A stretch of DNA of 64,000 nt from Dioscorea cayenensis subsp. rotundata (taxonomy: Eukaryota; Streptophyta; Magnoliopsida; Dioscoreales; Dioscoreaceae), in NCBI RefSeq assembly GCF_009730915.1, contig NC_052481.1:17852386-17916385 (forward strand), in the 5' to 3' direction. The notes under the pieces were generated by a model, which saw only the letters and a program-made list of their open reading frames with translations, ran no database searches and was not told the DNA's origin. Made by a program: the position numbers and the translations under genes. This document shows positions 1-17,290 of this stretch, one piece after another. Positions within the stretch are counted from its first letter, which is position 1. Every line of letters begins with the position of its first letter.

Positions 1-2480
1 TTGAGAGTAACCTTTAGCTACAAGCCTTGCCTTGTGCTTCAAGATCCTCCCATTAGTTTGGTACTTTGTTTTGTATACCTATTTTAGGCCTAGGACTTTC
101 CTTCTAGTTGGTTGCTCAACCAGATCCCAGGTTCCATTCTTCTTGATTGAAGCCATCTCTTCATCCATGGCAGACCTCCAAACTTCTTCCTTGAATGCCT
201 TTTCATATGTTGTAGGGTCCTCAACATGCGATGCGAATGAACTAATCACATAAATATCACTTAATGATCTCATCTTTCTTGGAGGAGATCCATTAATTGA
301 TACAATGGGTGTTGATTCATTTCTCTGATCCTTGCTCGGAAGTTAACTGTGCTTGGGCTGGAGAATTGAGTTGAAGATCATTCCCAGAATTTCTCTGAAT
401 TGAACTTGTTTGTTCACTACTTTTAGCTAAATTTTCAAATGCATTAGCACCATACACATGAGTAGTGGATTGTGTGTTTTGTCTCCATTCCCATGCATCG
501 GTTTCAATAAACCTCACATCCTGACTAATTACAATCTTTCTAGTCATAGGATTATACAAACGGTAAGCTTTGGAATCACTGCAATAGCCGAGAAAGACAC
601 ACTTCTCAGTCTTCTTGTCCAGTTCACTAAGCTTCTAAGATGGAGTTTTCCTTTCTACTGTACTAGTAGGTGAAATATTGATCAAATAAATGGCAGTGGA
701 GATGACCTCTGCCTAAAAAGTAAGCGGCATTCAATTGATGTTGAGCATGCTCCTTGCCATATCCACAGTAGTTCTATTCTTCCTTTCCATAACTCCATTA
801 TATTATGGAGAGTATAGGGTTCTTATACCTTCATTTTCACAAAAAGTCTTGAAAACTTGAGAATGGAATTCACCTCCATGAACAATGCGCAAAGCTTTGA
901 GCTTTCTCCCTGATTCCCTCTCAACTAATGCGTTAAACTTCCAAAAGCATTGAAAAGCTTCTCCTTTCACCTTGACAAAAACACCGAGCACATTAGTGTG
1001 AAATCATCAACAAAAAGAACCAAGTACTTACTTCCTCCCATTGATTCTTGCTGCATAGGGCCACAAAGATCAGTGTGAACAAGCTACAATGGTGTAGGTG
1101 ATCTCTAAGCTTCTCTGCTTTTGAATCAATTTAGGGTTTGTTTACCAGTTATGTATGCTTCACATGGTGTTGAAGAAGAGAGTTCAGGAAGTCCAATTAC
1201 CATATTACTCTAATGAAGCTTCTTCAAGCTTCTCCAATTGAGATGTCCATAGTGTTTATGCCAAAGCAAGGACACATCTTCAATTTTTTTATGCATGATT
1301 AGCTCTTCCTACATGATCCACAATGAGTGGAAACATATTGTTAGAAATCTTTTGAATGGTGACGGGCTTCAAGCCTGAGTCTTTGTCTGCAATGATACAA
1401 ACATTATCTTCAAAGTTGATTGTTTATCCCATTGCTATTAACTAACTAATGCTGAGTAAATTATAACCCAGCTTGGGCACATATATAATGAACTCCATGC
1501 ATGAGTTTCTTCTTCCTAGTGGAAGTCTGAAGAAGTATAGTACCTTTTCTTTCAATTTCCACTTGGTTGTTATCTCCAAGCTTCACCATTGATTTATATG
1601 AGTCATCAATGTTTTTGAATAAGTGTTTAACACTGGACATGTGGTTTGAACACCCACTATCCAAGACCCAAACTGAATGAGAGAGTGATTGTGGCTCACA
1701 TTCTGCTATAAAGAAATTGGTTACGTACTTATCTTTTTCTTTCTCAACAACCATACTCGCACCTTTGTTTGAGTTTTCACTTCTATACCAACATTCTGAT
1801 CTCTTGTAACCATACTTCTTACAATGGAAGCATTGTGTACTACTTCTTCCACCCTTTGAATCTTGATTAAAGTGAGACCTTATCTCCATGGGTCCTCCTC
1901 AACCTCTACTCCTTCCTCTTCCTCGCCAATTCCCTCTGCATCTCCCTCTAAAGCCTCCCCTGCTTACATCCCAAGATGATGAAGCTTCAATATTTGAAAA
2001 AAAAAAGCCTTCTCCTTATGTTTCTCAGATGCAAAAAGAACCTTCACATCATGAGCTTGCAGTGAACTACTGACTTCATCCAACGATATCTTCTCAACAT
2101 CCTTAGCCTCTTCTATGGAAGTAATGACAAAGTCATACTTCGGTAAAAGGCTTCTCAGGATCTTAGAAAACTACTTTGGACTCCTCTAGTTGATACCCTA
2201 AACCCTTGATTTGGTTAATGATAACTAACATCCTTGAGATATACTTCTAAATACCCTCGCCATCTTTTATTTGCAACACTTTGAAGGATTGCTTAAATGT
2301 TTACCGCCTCATCGAGAGCACCCTAGCAGCTCCTTTGGACTCATTTCGTATCATCTCCCATGCCTCCTTTAGCGTAGCTGCATCTTCAATCCTATCAAGG
2401 ATACTTTCATCAACTGCTTGTTGAATTAAATAGAGAGCTTTGGTGTCCCTTTTCCTTGATTCTCACATCCAAGCTTCATC
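1..2480 (-). mobile_element. Decayed Ty1/copia retrotransposon, 3' side cut by window edge
   Basis: On the minus strand, reading from 2480 down to 1, pieces of a copia polyprotein follow in the right order. There is a gag remnant (an LIQQAVD-like motif near 2430), then a zinc knuckle of type CX2CX4HX4C and a protease motif DSGCSNHM in the 142-residue open stretch 1889-1461. Integrase catalytic-core remnants follow (991-803, with GGEFHS), then the integrase C-terminal IVISQDVRF motif (559-317) and the start of the reverse transcriptase (273-79, ending at GLK). Several frameshifts and stops separate the pieces, so it cannot encode an active polyprotein. No primer-binding site or LTR is seen at the 5' side near 2480, so it looks truncated there. 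The remainder lies outside the window. Confidence 0.85.
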
Positions 2481-2484
2481 TGCA

Positions 2485-3060
2485 AAAAAATAATAACTGA
2501 ACTTCAACTAAAGTGATGAGATACCTACCATATCTTAATATATGATCTTACGTTTTATTATCAAAAACAGAAATGCTCACCATGTCTCAATTAAAATATA
2601 AAAATAAATAATTAATTAAAACCATACACAATCTTAACTAATTCATATTTTCAAAATCAAATTATTATAAAATAGAATAAATAAATAAATAAATAAGAAG
2701 TCAGTTGTAAACAGTATAAAAAGATTGATGGAATAATTGTGAGGGTTTATTTAACAATAAATTTATTAGAGAGGTGAGATGTGAGTGATTTGGAGGGGTG
2801 AAACTCTTCTCTCTCCTCTTTGCTCTTTCAACTAAGGTAAATTCATCTTTATAAAAAAAATTATAAATAAAAATAACTAAACTTCAACTAAAGAGATAAG
2901 ATATCTACCATATCTTAATATATGAAAATAGTTTGATTATAAAAAGCACAATCTTAACAATCTTGACTAATGCATATTTCCAAAGTCAAGTGATAAAAAA
3001 TCTAAAATAAACTAACAATTTATTATAAAAATGGATAAAAATAAATAAATAAATAAACTA
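2485..3060. repeat. Two direct copies of the BSK upstream segment
   Basis: An AT-rich segment at about 2485-2715 is repeated at about 2867-3070. Both contain CTTCAACTAAAG, CCATATCTTAATATATG, an ACAATCTTAACTAAT-like stretch and runs of AAATA. Related sequence lies upstream of copy 2 (near 17880-18000) and copy 3 (near 28640-28790), so this is the BSK promoter-proximal region duplicated in front of copy 1. The first copy is followed by a TATA-like TATAAAAAG at about 2717; the second has no clear TATA box. Confidence 0.6.
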
Positions 3061-3207
3061 ACAATTTATAATAAGGATTGTTGGACTGATCTAACTAGGA
3101 CAGTGGTCATCTTCTCCGCTCTGCCAACAACATCATCACCCCATCATTCCATTCCCTCTCCCTTTGCCACCCCCACTCATTCCCATTTCCCAACTCCCCC
3201 GCCGGCG

Positions 3208-6886
<3,679 letters not shown>

Positions 6887-7250
6887 AACCACACCATTGA
6901 GCGTGGGAGACTCAGAAGCAAGTTAAATTCTCACCTAGAGGAGGCACTTGACTGTTCTCCACACAAGGTGTGCATCATCACGTTGTTCCACATTTGCCAA
7001 AAGCCAAAAATTGGAGTGAACTTTTGCATCAGAAACGCCTATATATTACTACATTGATTGGTTGGTGTACATTGATAAGTGCGAATATTATTTGTTGGTG
7101 TGTATGGATAAGTGTGAATATTCTTTGTTGGCGTATATAGATACGTGTGAATAAGAATATTAAATTTCTGAGCTACCACATGTTTTCTGTTTTACTAGGT
7201 AGATTTCAGCATTGCCATCAATGAGCAGGCTCATGAATTCCTACGTAGAT
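6887..7250 (+). other. 3' remnant of the lost BSK TPR end
   Basis: After the stop, 6887-6970 retains an AGCAAGATAAAACC-like motif of exon 7 and then a GAGGCACTTGAC stretch that corresponds to the last coding bases of copy 4. From 6990 the 3' UTR (CCAAAAGCCAAAAATTGGAGT and beyond) matches copies 2, 3 and 4. The whole of exons 8 and 9 between these points is missing, so the TPR was removed by an internal deletion rather than by loss of the gene end. Confidence 0.65.
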
Positions 7251-7688
7251 TTCAGCTTTTCCCATGAATGGTCTCCTTTTCTATGAGAAGTTTAGATATT
7301 CCCTCAGTTTTTTTTTATACATATTGTTTAATTATGTTGCACATGGTATTAAATTATCTAAATTTTAACCTAATTATTCCTCTCTTGAAACCATGTATTT
7401 TTTTTTTACTATAAATCCGGAGATTTTTATTTTTCTAAAATTATATATTTAATTTATTTATTTATTATTATCTTATCTAATAAAATTTTAAATAATTTTA
7501 AATTATAAAACTTAATTTTTGATAATATTAATATCTAATAAATTTATCGTCATAATAGGCTCCTCTCTTAGGACTCCGTAATTCTTTTTAAAAAATTATA
7601 TTTAAAATTTTCATTTATTATTATCTATCCACATAGTTATAATCTATTAAATGGATTAATGAAGTTAACATTGGGACTTGGTTATACC

Positions 7689-8118
7689 TAGGGGTGTAAA
7701 TGATACACCTCTACTCGCAAACTACTCGGGCTCGACTCGGTAAAAGCTCGAATTTGGCTCGGTCACAGTCGACTCGAGCTCGAGTAGTCGAGCGAGCCGA
7801 GTTCGAGTATTGTGATTCTTGGCTCGAGTGCTCGCGAGCCTAATCGAGCATGTATGTATATATATAATATTAGATTTATTTGATAAAAATCAAGGGGAAA
7901 AACTTTCGAGCTCGAGCTCGAGCTCGAGCATAATGTTTATGGTTATTTTCAGTTTTTTCGAGCTTAATCGAGCGAGCTTGAGTAGCTCGATTTGTGTACC
8001 GAGCTCGAGCTCGAGCTATAAAATAAATACTCGATCGAGCTCGAGCCGAGTATCGAGTACCGAATTTTCAGTCGAGCTCGCTACTGCTCGGCTCGAACTC
8101 GATCGATTACACCCCTTA
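7689..8118. mobile_element. Non-autonomous hAT-type MITE, GAGCTC-rich
   Basis: This is a 430-bp element flanked by a perfect 8-bp target-site duplication GTTATACC (7681-7688 and 8119-8126). The ends are inverted: TAGGGGTGTAAATGA on the left and the complement of TAAGGGGTGTAATCGA on the right. Eight-base duplications and TAGGGGTG-like termini are typical of hAT elements. The inside is dense in GCTCGAG and GAGCTCGAGCTCG palindromes. The 106-residue open frame across it is serine-rich translation of these repeats and not a gene. Confidence 0.8.
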
Positions 8119-8159
8119 GTTATACCGTTACAATATTAATATTCTAATATTAAAAAAAA

Positions 8160-8177
8160 CACACACACACACACACA
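8160..8177. repeat. (CA)n microsatellite
   Basis: A run of about nine CA dinucleotides lies directly after an A-run, between the hAT MITE and the next element. Confidence 0.9.
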
Positions 8178-8284
8178 AAGCCTTTACACTTTTTTTTTAA
8201 AGAGTCAAACATACCATTATAAAGTTTAAAAAATCCATTATTTGCTTTTGGTGTTGAAATCTTTATAATTTCATAGTGTTCTTA

Positions 8285-8911
8285 GGGTGCATTTGATACG
8301 CAAAAAAATGAAGGATAATACTAAACACAAACTCTTTTATCCCTTGTTTGTTTATAAATGAGCTTAGAGTGCATCACAAAAACTTGGTTAAGTACAGCAC
8401 AAGTGGTTAAAAATTTTGTCTCACCAAAATCACAGTACAACTTTTTAAATGTGGTATAGCACAACCAAAAAATAGTTTTGCCCCTAGTTAAAATTAAAAA
8501 TTACAACACCTGACCTCAACCTAATAAAAAATTTTGGAAATAAAAAAATTATATTTGATAAAAAAATTGTTAATTATTGTATTTTAGAAATAAAAAAATA
8601 TAATTATACCCTAATAATTTTACAAATTATAAAAAAATTAAGTGATGACTATTAAAAATGAAAAGAAATTTCAAAATATATTGTCTTGTCAAAATTTTTT
8701 CCAAAACAACAAAAAGATTATGAAAAGGGTCTATAGTAATTTTATAATTTTTAGTCTAGTACTTATGTAAATCAAACAGAAAACAGTAGAATTTTTTTTT
8801 TATGTCCACTGAATATCAAATAAAGAACAATACAAGCATTTGTACTGTACTTAAGTATTTGTACTGTGTTGTACTCCTTGTGTTGTACCTATGTGCAAAT
8901 CGAACAGACCC
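8285..8911. mobile_element. Possible PIF/Harbinger-like MITE
   Basis: The left end GGGTGCATTTGATACGC and the complement of the right end GGGTCTGTTCGATTTGC are imperfect inverted repeats, and both are flanked by TTA, the three-base target duplication of PIF/Harbinger elements. The inside is AT-rich with no coding potential. The weak terminal match (about 11 of 17) keeps this tentative. Confidence 0.4.
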
Positions 8912-11900
8912 TTAATCTTAGTTAAAAATTTTCAGCAGTCATAATCAATGTCAATTATCTAATAATTTCAATTTTATTTAATTTTAATATTTTTTAATTT
9001 ATATGCATTGTTTATTATTTTTACTATGTCAAATAGTTGCTTGGTTTTATTTTTATTTTCTTATAGGGATTATGCAACCTTAATAAAAAAAAAGTTTTAC
9101 TTGAATCAGGTGTTACGAGAAAATATGACTCTGGATATGAGAAAAGAAAAAAAAAAAGGCCCAAGTAAATAAAACGAACAAAAAATGGCAGTAGAGAATA
9201 GGGTAAATATTTTGATAATTAAATTGGCATGAGGAGCTGTTTGTTTGTTTTTCTTGATTTGACCATCGAAGTGACATGCTCGATTTCAATTATTAATTTA
9301 TCATTTATATTTTTGGTTAGTGTTGGATGGATCGAATCTCCTTATGCCTATATTCAATCAACCTCTATTGGCATTGCCATTGCCATTTAGGGTTAGAGAC
9401 ATATTAATACACTGAGGGCCATGACCTGGTGTAGAGCATTCCTTTTCATCGTAACTAGTTTGCTGATGGGCTTCACTAGCACTTACACTATAGACCAACC
9501 CTAACAATTAAGAGGAGGCTTTTTAAAAAAAATATTGTAAAAGAAATTAATAATTATGGAAATGCACATTTTATAGGTTAATTACAAAAATATGCATATA
9601 TGCACGTACAACCTTCAAAAATAATAAAATATTGCAAAGCAATCCATTTTTTAATTAATTTTAACACACTCTTTCTCTAGCGAGCTCATCGCCATAGCAC
9701 TCTGCCTCCAACACAATGGTGTGTTTCTAGTATAACCTTCAAAGACATTAATGAGGATGCAAAACACTTATCCACATTTTTTTCAAAAAAAAATGCAAAA
9801 CACATAAAAAAAATCACTGTAATCCATAAAAATTTTAAAAAATCAAGCTCCCATTGATATCTAAACATACTTATTAGAGCTAGGCTCCATAATTGGCATC
9901 ATTTAACACCAAGTCAAGATGACATGGCAATAATGATGACATGGCAAGTCTAGTGACATGGTAAGATGACTTGGCAAAGGATGATGATGTGGCGAAAGAA
10001 AACATGAAGGCTGGGAATTCGATATAGGAGCTTATATTTGGAGGATCTCTCAAGAAATCATATGGAACTATCTTTAGTAGGAACTTATATTTGGAGGATC
10101 TCTCTCAATGAACCAAATGGAGAAAATCTATTGAAGCTATCTTTGGTAAGAGCATCAACCTTGGAAGATCCCTCTTAAAGAGCAAGGAAAATGCATGTGG
10201 AGAATATTTATACAACTATTTTTGGAGAGGAGATTTATTTGAAGACACAATGATATCTATGGTGACATCTATTTGATGAGATGAAAGCTATATTTAGAGA
10301 AGCTATATAAGGCAAGTGAGTTGCAACTTCAAGTGACAAGAAAGCAAATGATGTGCCAAACAATGGTGACAAGAATGATGATGTGGCTAATGTATGGTGA
10401 CTTGGAGCATGATGATATGAAGGCTAGAAGATCTTGGTAGGTGACTATGATTGGAATATTTCTCTCAAAAGATTCATTTAAGGAAGATCGATTTTCAACA
10501 TGAGTATCAAAGTAAAAGGATCTCTCTTGAAAAGCAAGTATTATATTTTTGGCAGAATCTTTTCATATGGGAAGTTTATTTCTAAAGAGAGGAATTATCT
10601 ATTGTTGACAAGTATGAAGATCTTCTCTTGGAAACCAAAGATTACATAGAGTTTAGTTTGGTGTGAAGCTATTTGAAGACACAAACTAAAAAAAGCAATG
10701 ACAAGCTACATGATTCTCAAGACCATAATTAGCAATGTAATTTGAAGAAAAGATCCAAGCTAATTATGGGTGGAGTTATTTATGGATGGAGCTATTCCAA
10801 GACACAAGATCATCATGAATATTGCTTGGAACATAATTTGGTAAGAAGGCTAATTATGGGTGAAGATATTAAAGGTTACAAGACATATATGGTAAGATTT
10901 GATTGAAGATTGAGGACCCAAGTATGGATGATTGAAGATTATGCTTGAAAGATATTGAAGACTAAACTTGGATGAGAGGAGAATAGGTTTAGTAACAATA
11001 TATTGATGGATCAATTGAAAATCATAATTAAAGACCAAACTTGGACTAAGTTTGGAAAGAAGATCCAGAGATCTTTGGTAGCCATCTTTGGTGAGATGGT
11101 GTTCCCACCCTGGTGGGTGTGACCCTTGGGAGAGGGGCTTGCTGAAATGATGTGAGGAAGGAAGCGGTTGTAGGAAGGAGGAGCTCAGGATGAGTCAATT
11201 GCTATGAAGGATATTGAAGGAACCGGGAGGGTTGAAGGTGTCGCAAGTTCAGTTGCAACTGGGCTAGAACCCAGTCATGTTCAGCAAGGTAAACAGTGTT
11301 GTAACTGGGTGTTACAACATCTAATTTTAAAAGGTATCCAATTTAGGAAGCCATGGAGAAGTCTAAAAGAGGAGGATCTGTTGGAACATAGGTGAGTCCA
11401 TATAAGATACCCTGCTTACAGATTTAGGATGAGCCACGTGTAAGAGACCCCAAAGTGTGTGGGTTGAGGAGAGTGGGCATCGGGCATCTTCTGGAATTAC
11501 TTTTAAACAATGAGATCATATCCACTACTAGACATCCGACCATCTTCACATAATAATTCTCGATATCCTTGAAGGTAGCAACTCTGGAGTTAACCTTAAT
11601 CATAAACACTTCTGGAGATCTTGCTTGGTCTTTATGATGTCCAAGGTAAGAGGCAATGAAAGCTTGAGCTTTTGCAGTTGTTGCAGAGAGACTCCAAGCT
11701 GGGTCTAAACTTCCTCACAAGAGGACGATGGGCACTGCTAAAGGGCTTTGAGAAGTCACCGATGAGAGCTTTACTTGTCTTTTGAGAGGGAGTGAGGGAT
11801 AGTGAGCTACTACATGACCAATACCTTGGTATTTCATGCAAACTATCAGATGTCAGCACTCCTCCACTTGGTGACTTATCCAGAAGCAATACGAGCAAGA

Positions 11901-12379
11901 TTTGAGTGGATCTAGTAATCTACTTTTTTTGAGGTGTGTTTAGGGCCCTTTTTTACTTGCTTGTCTCCCCAAGTAGTGTTGCTTGAATTGGAGCCTCCTT
12001 TCTGGCCAACTACCTCGCTAGAGAGAGCGCCCTTTGCTATTAGTTTAATCCATTCAAAAAGGTTGAATCTTTACCGACGCAATTCTTGTTGTGATTGAGA
12101 GCTCCCCGCTTGAATGTATGTGACATCCAAGCGAACCTCATCTCCTCTTAAGGGGCCTATTATGATCCCCATTGTAATGCCTTGAAATATAATCTCCCCC
12201 TCCTATGTGCGTCGTCATGCGCTCTTCTTTATGTGCTGCTCAGGAGCTCACCAAGAAAGTTATCCAAAAGAATTTACATTTGATTCATTCAAACATGTAT
12301 TGGCATTAATTGTCTAAAATCGTTTATATTGGCATGATTGTCCTAAAATTTGGTATAGTAAGGACTAGACTAACAATGC
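8912..12379. other. Unassigned AT-rich and repeat-derived DNA
   Basis: No gene is recognised. From about 9900 to 11090 the sequence is a degenerate repeat built from variants of TTATATTTGGAGGATCTCTC, GATGATGTGGC and TTGAAGACACAA, and resembles a decayed LTR or tandemly expanded region. From 11090 to 12380 short open frames exist on both strands but none shows a known motif. Some of this may be the 5' part of the adjacent LINE. Confidence 0.4.
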
Positions 12380-15300
12380 GTCTGAGGTTAGAGTGGCTCA
12401 CTTTAAGGAAGTGAGAGAGCAGGTTAAGGAGACGCACATGGGGGAGAGTCATATGTCTCCTCAGCCGCTGGACCAAGTTAAGGAGGCTGATGACGTCTCA
12501 CACATGGAGGTGCTGGCACACGTTAAGCAGAGTAGTGCGTTGAGGAAGCGGCTGACCCAATTGCTTTGGATGTTGGGCTGAACTTAAACATGGGCCAGAA
12601 TTCAAACCCAAATAATAATGTTAATTTTGGGGACTCTCTTTTAATTTGTGATGTAGGCCAACAACTGGGCCTGCACTCCTTTAGTAGGCATCCGTTGGAA
12701 TGTTCTGTGGGCCATGAGCCGAATACTATGTCTATTTTGAAAAATTGTGACCCTAAGTTGGACTTGGGGCATTAGGAGGATGATTCACAAGCATAAGCAA
12801 CTTTTTTAGCAGATATGGATTTCAGTAACATTTCTGCTGTACTTGCCTTGGCACCTCAGATGGCTTTAAATGGTAATTCTTGGCAGGGGTGTGGGCTTTG
12901 GTCCCTGAATCAGTTTCCTCTGTTGTTAGCATTGACAGTTGCGCTGATATATTAAAAGAGAGAAAAGGAACAGATACCCGATCTATGGATAAATTGTCGC
13001 CTGACAATGACCTAGAGTCAGATGACTCAATGTCAGAATTTGAAAGGAACCTCAGAGAACTGTTGTCAGATCTAAATGGAGGGCATGAATCTGCAACAGC
13101 GGGGCAACCTATAGGGACCAGGAAAAGTAAACGGCTAAAGAAACCATCCTCATGGTTCAATGAGGAGGCGGGGTAGTTGGCAGAGCCGCCGAAATCGACC
13201 ATAAAGAAAGGGACTGGGGGTGACTATGCTAAATGTATGAGTTCCAAACTGTTTCTCATTTCAGATTGGAATAATGTTCAAATTGCTAGCTACTGTGATG
13301 CATGTGACATTTCCTTTTCTGAATCTGTGAATGATTGCATAAACCATATTCGCTTGCTAGAGAAGACTCGTTATGCCTCTTCTAAGGGGTTGGCGGAGAA
13401 CTCCTCCGAGGTCCACGGGAACTAGTTAGGTGTTCATGAATATAATCAATTGGAATGTTAGGGGTCTAGGTAGGCCATCTAAGAGATTTCTAGTAAAGGA
13501 CTTTTTGAACATTCATTTTGCTGAAGTGTGTTGTTTACAAGAAACCAAACTTAATGAAATTACACCGGTAACCTGGTGGAAGATTGGGGAAAGTCGTCTC
13601 GACCAATTTGCCTTCATTCCAGCAAATGGATCTGGGGCTGAATTGCTTTAGGTTGGAACAACGTGCTATTAACCAGAAACTTGAGCATGCGGGGGATTTC
13701 AGTTTGACGGTGGAATTTGTGTCCAAAAAGGACAACCTTAGATGGTGATGCACGGTGGTGTATAGGCCAAATGAGCGATCTTGCAAGCATGCTTTTTTGG
13801 GAGGAACTAAGAGACAGTGGAGGTGCTTCCACTATACCGTGGGTGATTTCAACTTGGAGGATATCCGCAATGCCAATTCCTTAATGTTTGATTTGGGTTT
13901 ACAAGAGTCACCAATGGTGGGTAGAAGGTTTTCCTGGACAAATGGCCAAACTAATCCGATCTGGGTTAAACTAGATCATTTCCTAATTAAAATAATGAGT
14001 GGGTTGCCTACTTCCCTAAAGTGATACAGACGAGTCTCCCTAGACTTGGGTCTGATCATGTGCCACTTCACCTTGAAGTTAGCAAACACTCTTCTACCCC
14101 TAAGACCTTTCCGCTATAAGTTGGTGTGGTCCACCAAGGATGGGTTTCACAACTATTTGCATTAGTGGTGGACGGATTTAACTCCTGTTGGTTGTGGCGC
14201 CTTTATCTTTTCCAAAAAGATTGATGGGGTCAGGTCCCAGTTGCGTAAGTGGACTAACGTTACTTTCGAATCTATTAAACTTAGAAAACATGACTCACTG
14301 CAAAATGTGGAAGCTCTGGACATTGTTAAGGATTCAAGAAGGCTAACCTTAGAGGAGGCTCGGAAGGAGCAGGAATTATTAGATAACTTGAATGAAATTT
14401 GTAAACAAGAAGAGATCTACTGGAAGCAAAGATCAAGATTACAATGGCTCAAAGAAGCGGATGAAAACACAAAATTCTATCACGTTGTGGCCAATGGGCG
14501 GAAGAATCGTAACTACATCCCAAGAATTTGTCAGAATGGTGTCACTCTTACAAATCCCCGTGATATTGGCAATGTGTTCACATCCCAATTTAAACAACAG
14601 TTTGTGTCTAAACGACCATCGAGATTCCGGATCGACTTTCAGAAGCTTTTCAAAAACAAGATATCTGTTGACCTGACTCAGCTGGAAAGGCCTTTTCACT
14701 TTAGAGGAAGTTAAAAGAGAGGTTTTTGATCTAGGAGGAGACAAAGCCCCAGGCCCAGATGGTTTTCAATTCATTTCTTAAAGCAATTCTGGGATACAAT
14801 TAAGTCTGACCTTTTCCTTCTTTGTGAGGATTTCTTCTTTAATAGAGCCAATTTAGAAAAGATCAATTGGGCTTGAATTGCTCTTATTCCTAAAGTGGAA
14901 TCCTCTGAGTCTCTGAGATACTACAGACCCATCAGTCTGATAAATTCTTCTTTAAAAATTATTTCTAAACTGTTGGCGACGCTTCTGAGCAAGGTCATGA
15001 ATTCTCTTGTAGACATTGAACAACCAACTTTCTTAAAAGGATGATATATCTTGGATAACATTGCTATTGCAGAAAAACTGACTTCAATATTCACAAGTAC
15101 AGGCTACCAAGGCACATTTTGAAAGTCAACTTTTCCAAGGCTTTTGATCTAGTAGATTGGGATTTTCTTTTTGATTTGCTGAAAGCTTGATGATTTGGGG
15201 ATTATTGGGTGGGATGGATCAAGAGTATCTTGTTCTCCTCTAAGGCTTCCATTTTTGTAAATGGTTCCCCAAATGACTATTTTCGATATAAAAGGGGTTA

Positions 15301-17290
15301 CAGCAAGGGGATCCACTATCACCCTTGCTGTTTGTGCTTGTTATGGACGTGTTGAGTACAATGTTCATGCATGAGCTTCGATCCAAGGTTTTGGTTGGTG
15401 TGCCTTTAGGAGGATTTGGAAGTAGGTGTAATCTTTACTATGCTGATGATCTGCTAATTTTAAGAATGGAAGACTTGAAGACCAGCGAATTATGAAGCTT
15501 ATTTTATATGTGTTTGAAGGGATGACGAGTTTAGCAACTAATTTCTCACAAACTTGCTTATACTCTTCTACTGTAGGTGTGCTCCCAGAGTCGGCAGCTG
15601 CAGAAACTTAAAACTGCAAGAGGGGCATGCTCCTAATAACATACCTGGGTATCCCGATTTCTGGTAGAAGGTCAAGAAGACAAGACTGGGAGGGGCTCAT
15701 TTCTAAAGTTAGAAAGCGGTTATCCTCGTAGAAAGTGCAACATTTATCCTTAGAAGGTCGCATTACTCTGGTGAACTCGGTACTCTCTGCCTTTCCAACT
15801 TACTGGATGTCAATGTTTAGATTGCCATGTTGGGTCATCAAAGAGAACAACTGAATTAGAAGAGACTTCTTGTGGTCAGGACCAGATATTGACCATCCAA
15901 GCTGTAGATTAGTCTGTTAGAAGAACCTCTGTTGTCCTCGTGACCAAGGGGGTTGGGGAATTCTAGATCTGCATAACTTCAACCAGCCATTGATGGGCAG
16001 ATGGCGGTGGAAATTCATGATGGAACCTTCTTGGTTTGGTGCAGATGTTGTGCAATAAAATTATGGTATGTCTAGATGGAACATGTTTCCTAGGCAATCA
16101 GGTAGGATCTCTTTCTTCTGGAAAGACGTTACTGACTGACTTCCAACCCTAAGAGGTTGTGTCTTACAAGGAATTAATACGGCCAGAGCCACTTTTTTGG
16201 AAAGATCGTTGGTTGAATGGTAGAGCACCTATGTATTTATGGCCGGAGAAGTGCAGAAGGAATCATTTCTCCAATGGCACAGTTCGTGAACTGTGTTCTC
16301 TCTTGGCTGAGGCTCCCTTCTCTGAGGACATGGATGTTTTGCCTTTTAGAGATCATTTGCGGGCGCCATACGAGAATTGGGGGATAAAAAATGGTGGAGG
16401 CTTACTAGAAATGGAACTTTCTTGGTTAAATCCTTCTATAACTTCTGAAACGATGGTGGGTTGCACTGTCCAGTTGCGAGATTCTTTTGGTGAAATACTT
16501 GCCCGAAGAAAATAAACATTTTCAACTGACTTATATGGAAAAATAAGATCCTTTCTCTAGAGAATCTAGAGAAAAGAAGACGTAACCAACTTACAACCGC
16601 CACTTGTGTTATGTGCCACTCTACGATTGAATCGGTGGATCATCTTTTTCTTCGGTGAGATTTTTATAGACAAGTGTGGGATTATTTTGTGAGACTTTTC
16701 CATCTACCAAATCCACCAATGTCTTTGCAATCTGTTTAGGGAGCTTGACGAGCGTTAGTGAGGGTAACATGTAGGGACATGGGGGACCTAGTTGTGAAAT
16801 CAATTGTTTGGAATATTTGCCTTGCTCGAAATGATTACATCTTTAATGCTAATACCTTGCCTATACATGCTCATATTTTAAAAATTGATCATAGGCTCAT
16901 ATCCTGGTTCTCTACAGTCGTAGAGGGAGCTAAAGCGAAGATGGAGGATTCCATCTCTTCCATCCGTCGTAGTCTGGAGTTTCTGGGACCTCGAGTGGAG
17001 GAGATTGGTGACGCTCCACCTTCTGAGGAGGCTCTTGATCATAGCATATGCTAGTTCATCTAGGTTTGCTTTTTGGAGGTTTGAGGTGGCCTACTTCTTC
17101 CTCTTCTGTCTCATGTTTTCGTTGTTTCTTTCTTCGTTGTTAGTTTCTTGTTAATTGTTGTGGTACCACTCTAGTGGTCTACTATTGTATCTCTCTTCTG
17201 CTGTCTATTTTTGATCTCTTCACTACCGATTAGTGAAAGTCTGTTGAATGCCTTTCTGTTTTAATTGAAGTGGTTTATTCACCTTTAAAA
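12380..17290 (+). mobile_element. Degenerate L1-type LINE, near full length
   Basis: In order on the + strand: a hydrophilic ORF1-type tail (12393-13176, ending in a basic SKRLKKPSSW motif), an apurinic-type endonuclease beginning near 13440 (INWNVRGLGRPSKR, LQETKL, then GDFN at 13842-13853 and MVGRRFSWTNG), and a reverse transcriptase with KAPGPDGF near 14745, YYRPISLIN near 14920 and the catalytic YADD at 15439-15450. A CX2C-type zf-RVT tail near 16600 and a short 3' end in GTGGTTTATTCA and A-rich sequence near 17270 follow. Many frameshifts and stops break every domain. The left boundary is uncertain. It sits between BSK copies 1 and 2. Confidence 0.85.

Noticed and set aside
3103..3207. 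In-frame upstream ATG of BSK copy 1
   Set aside because: Same reason: the MGC start at 3208 is conserved in all four copies.
7819..8139. 106-residue serine-rich open frame
   Set aside because: It is a translation of the GAGCTC palindromes inside the hAT MITE and runs past the element end.
9686..9868. 60-residue minus-strand open frame
   Set aside because: Phe-rich translation of A-runs; no motif and no splice context.
11424..11898. Minus-strand open frames that might be a LINE ORF1
   Set aside because: No nucleic-acid-binding or zinc-knuckle motif could be found, so no call is made.
13535..13832. Minus-strand open frames over the LINE endonuclease
   Set aside because: The + strand frame carries recognisable endonuclease motifs, so these are shadows.
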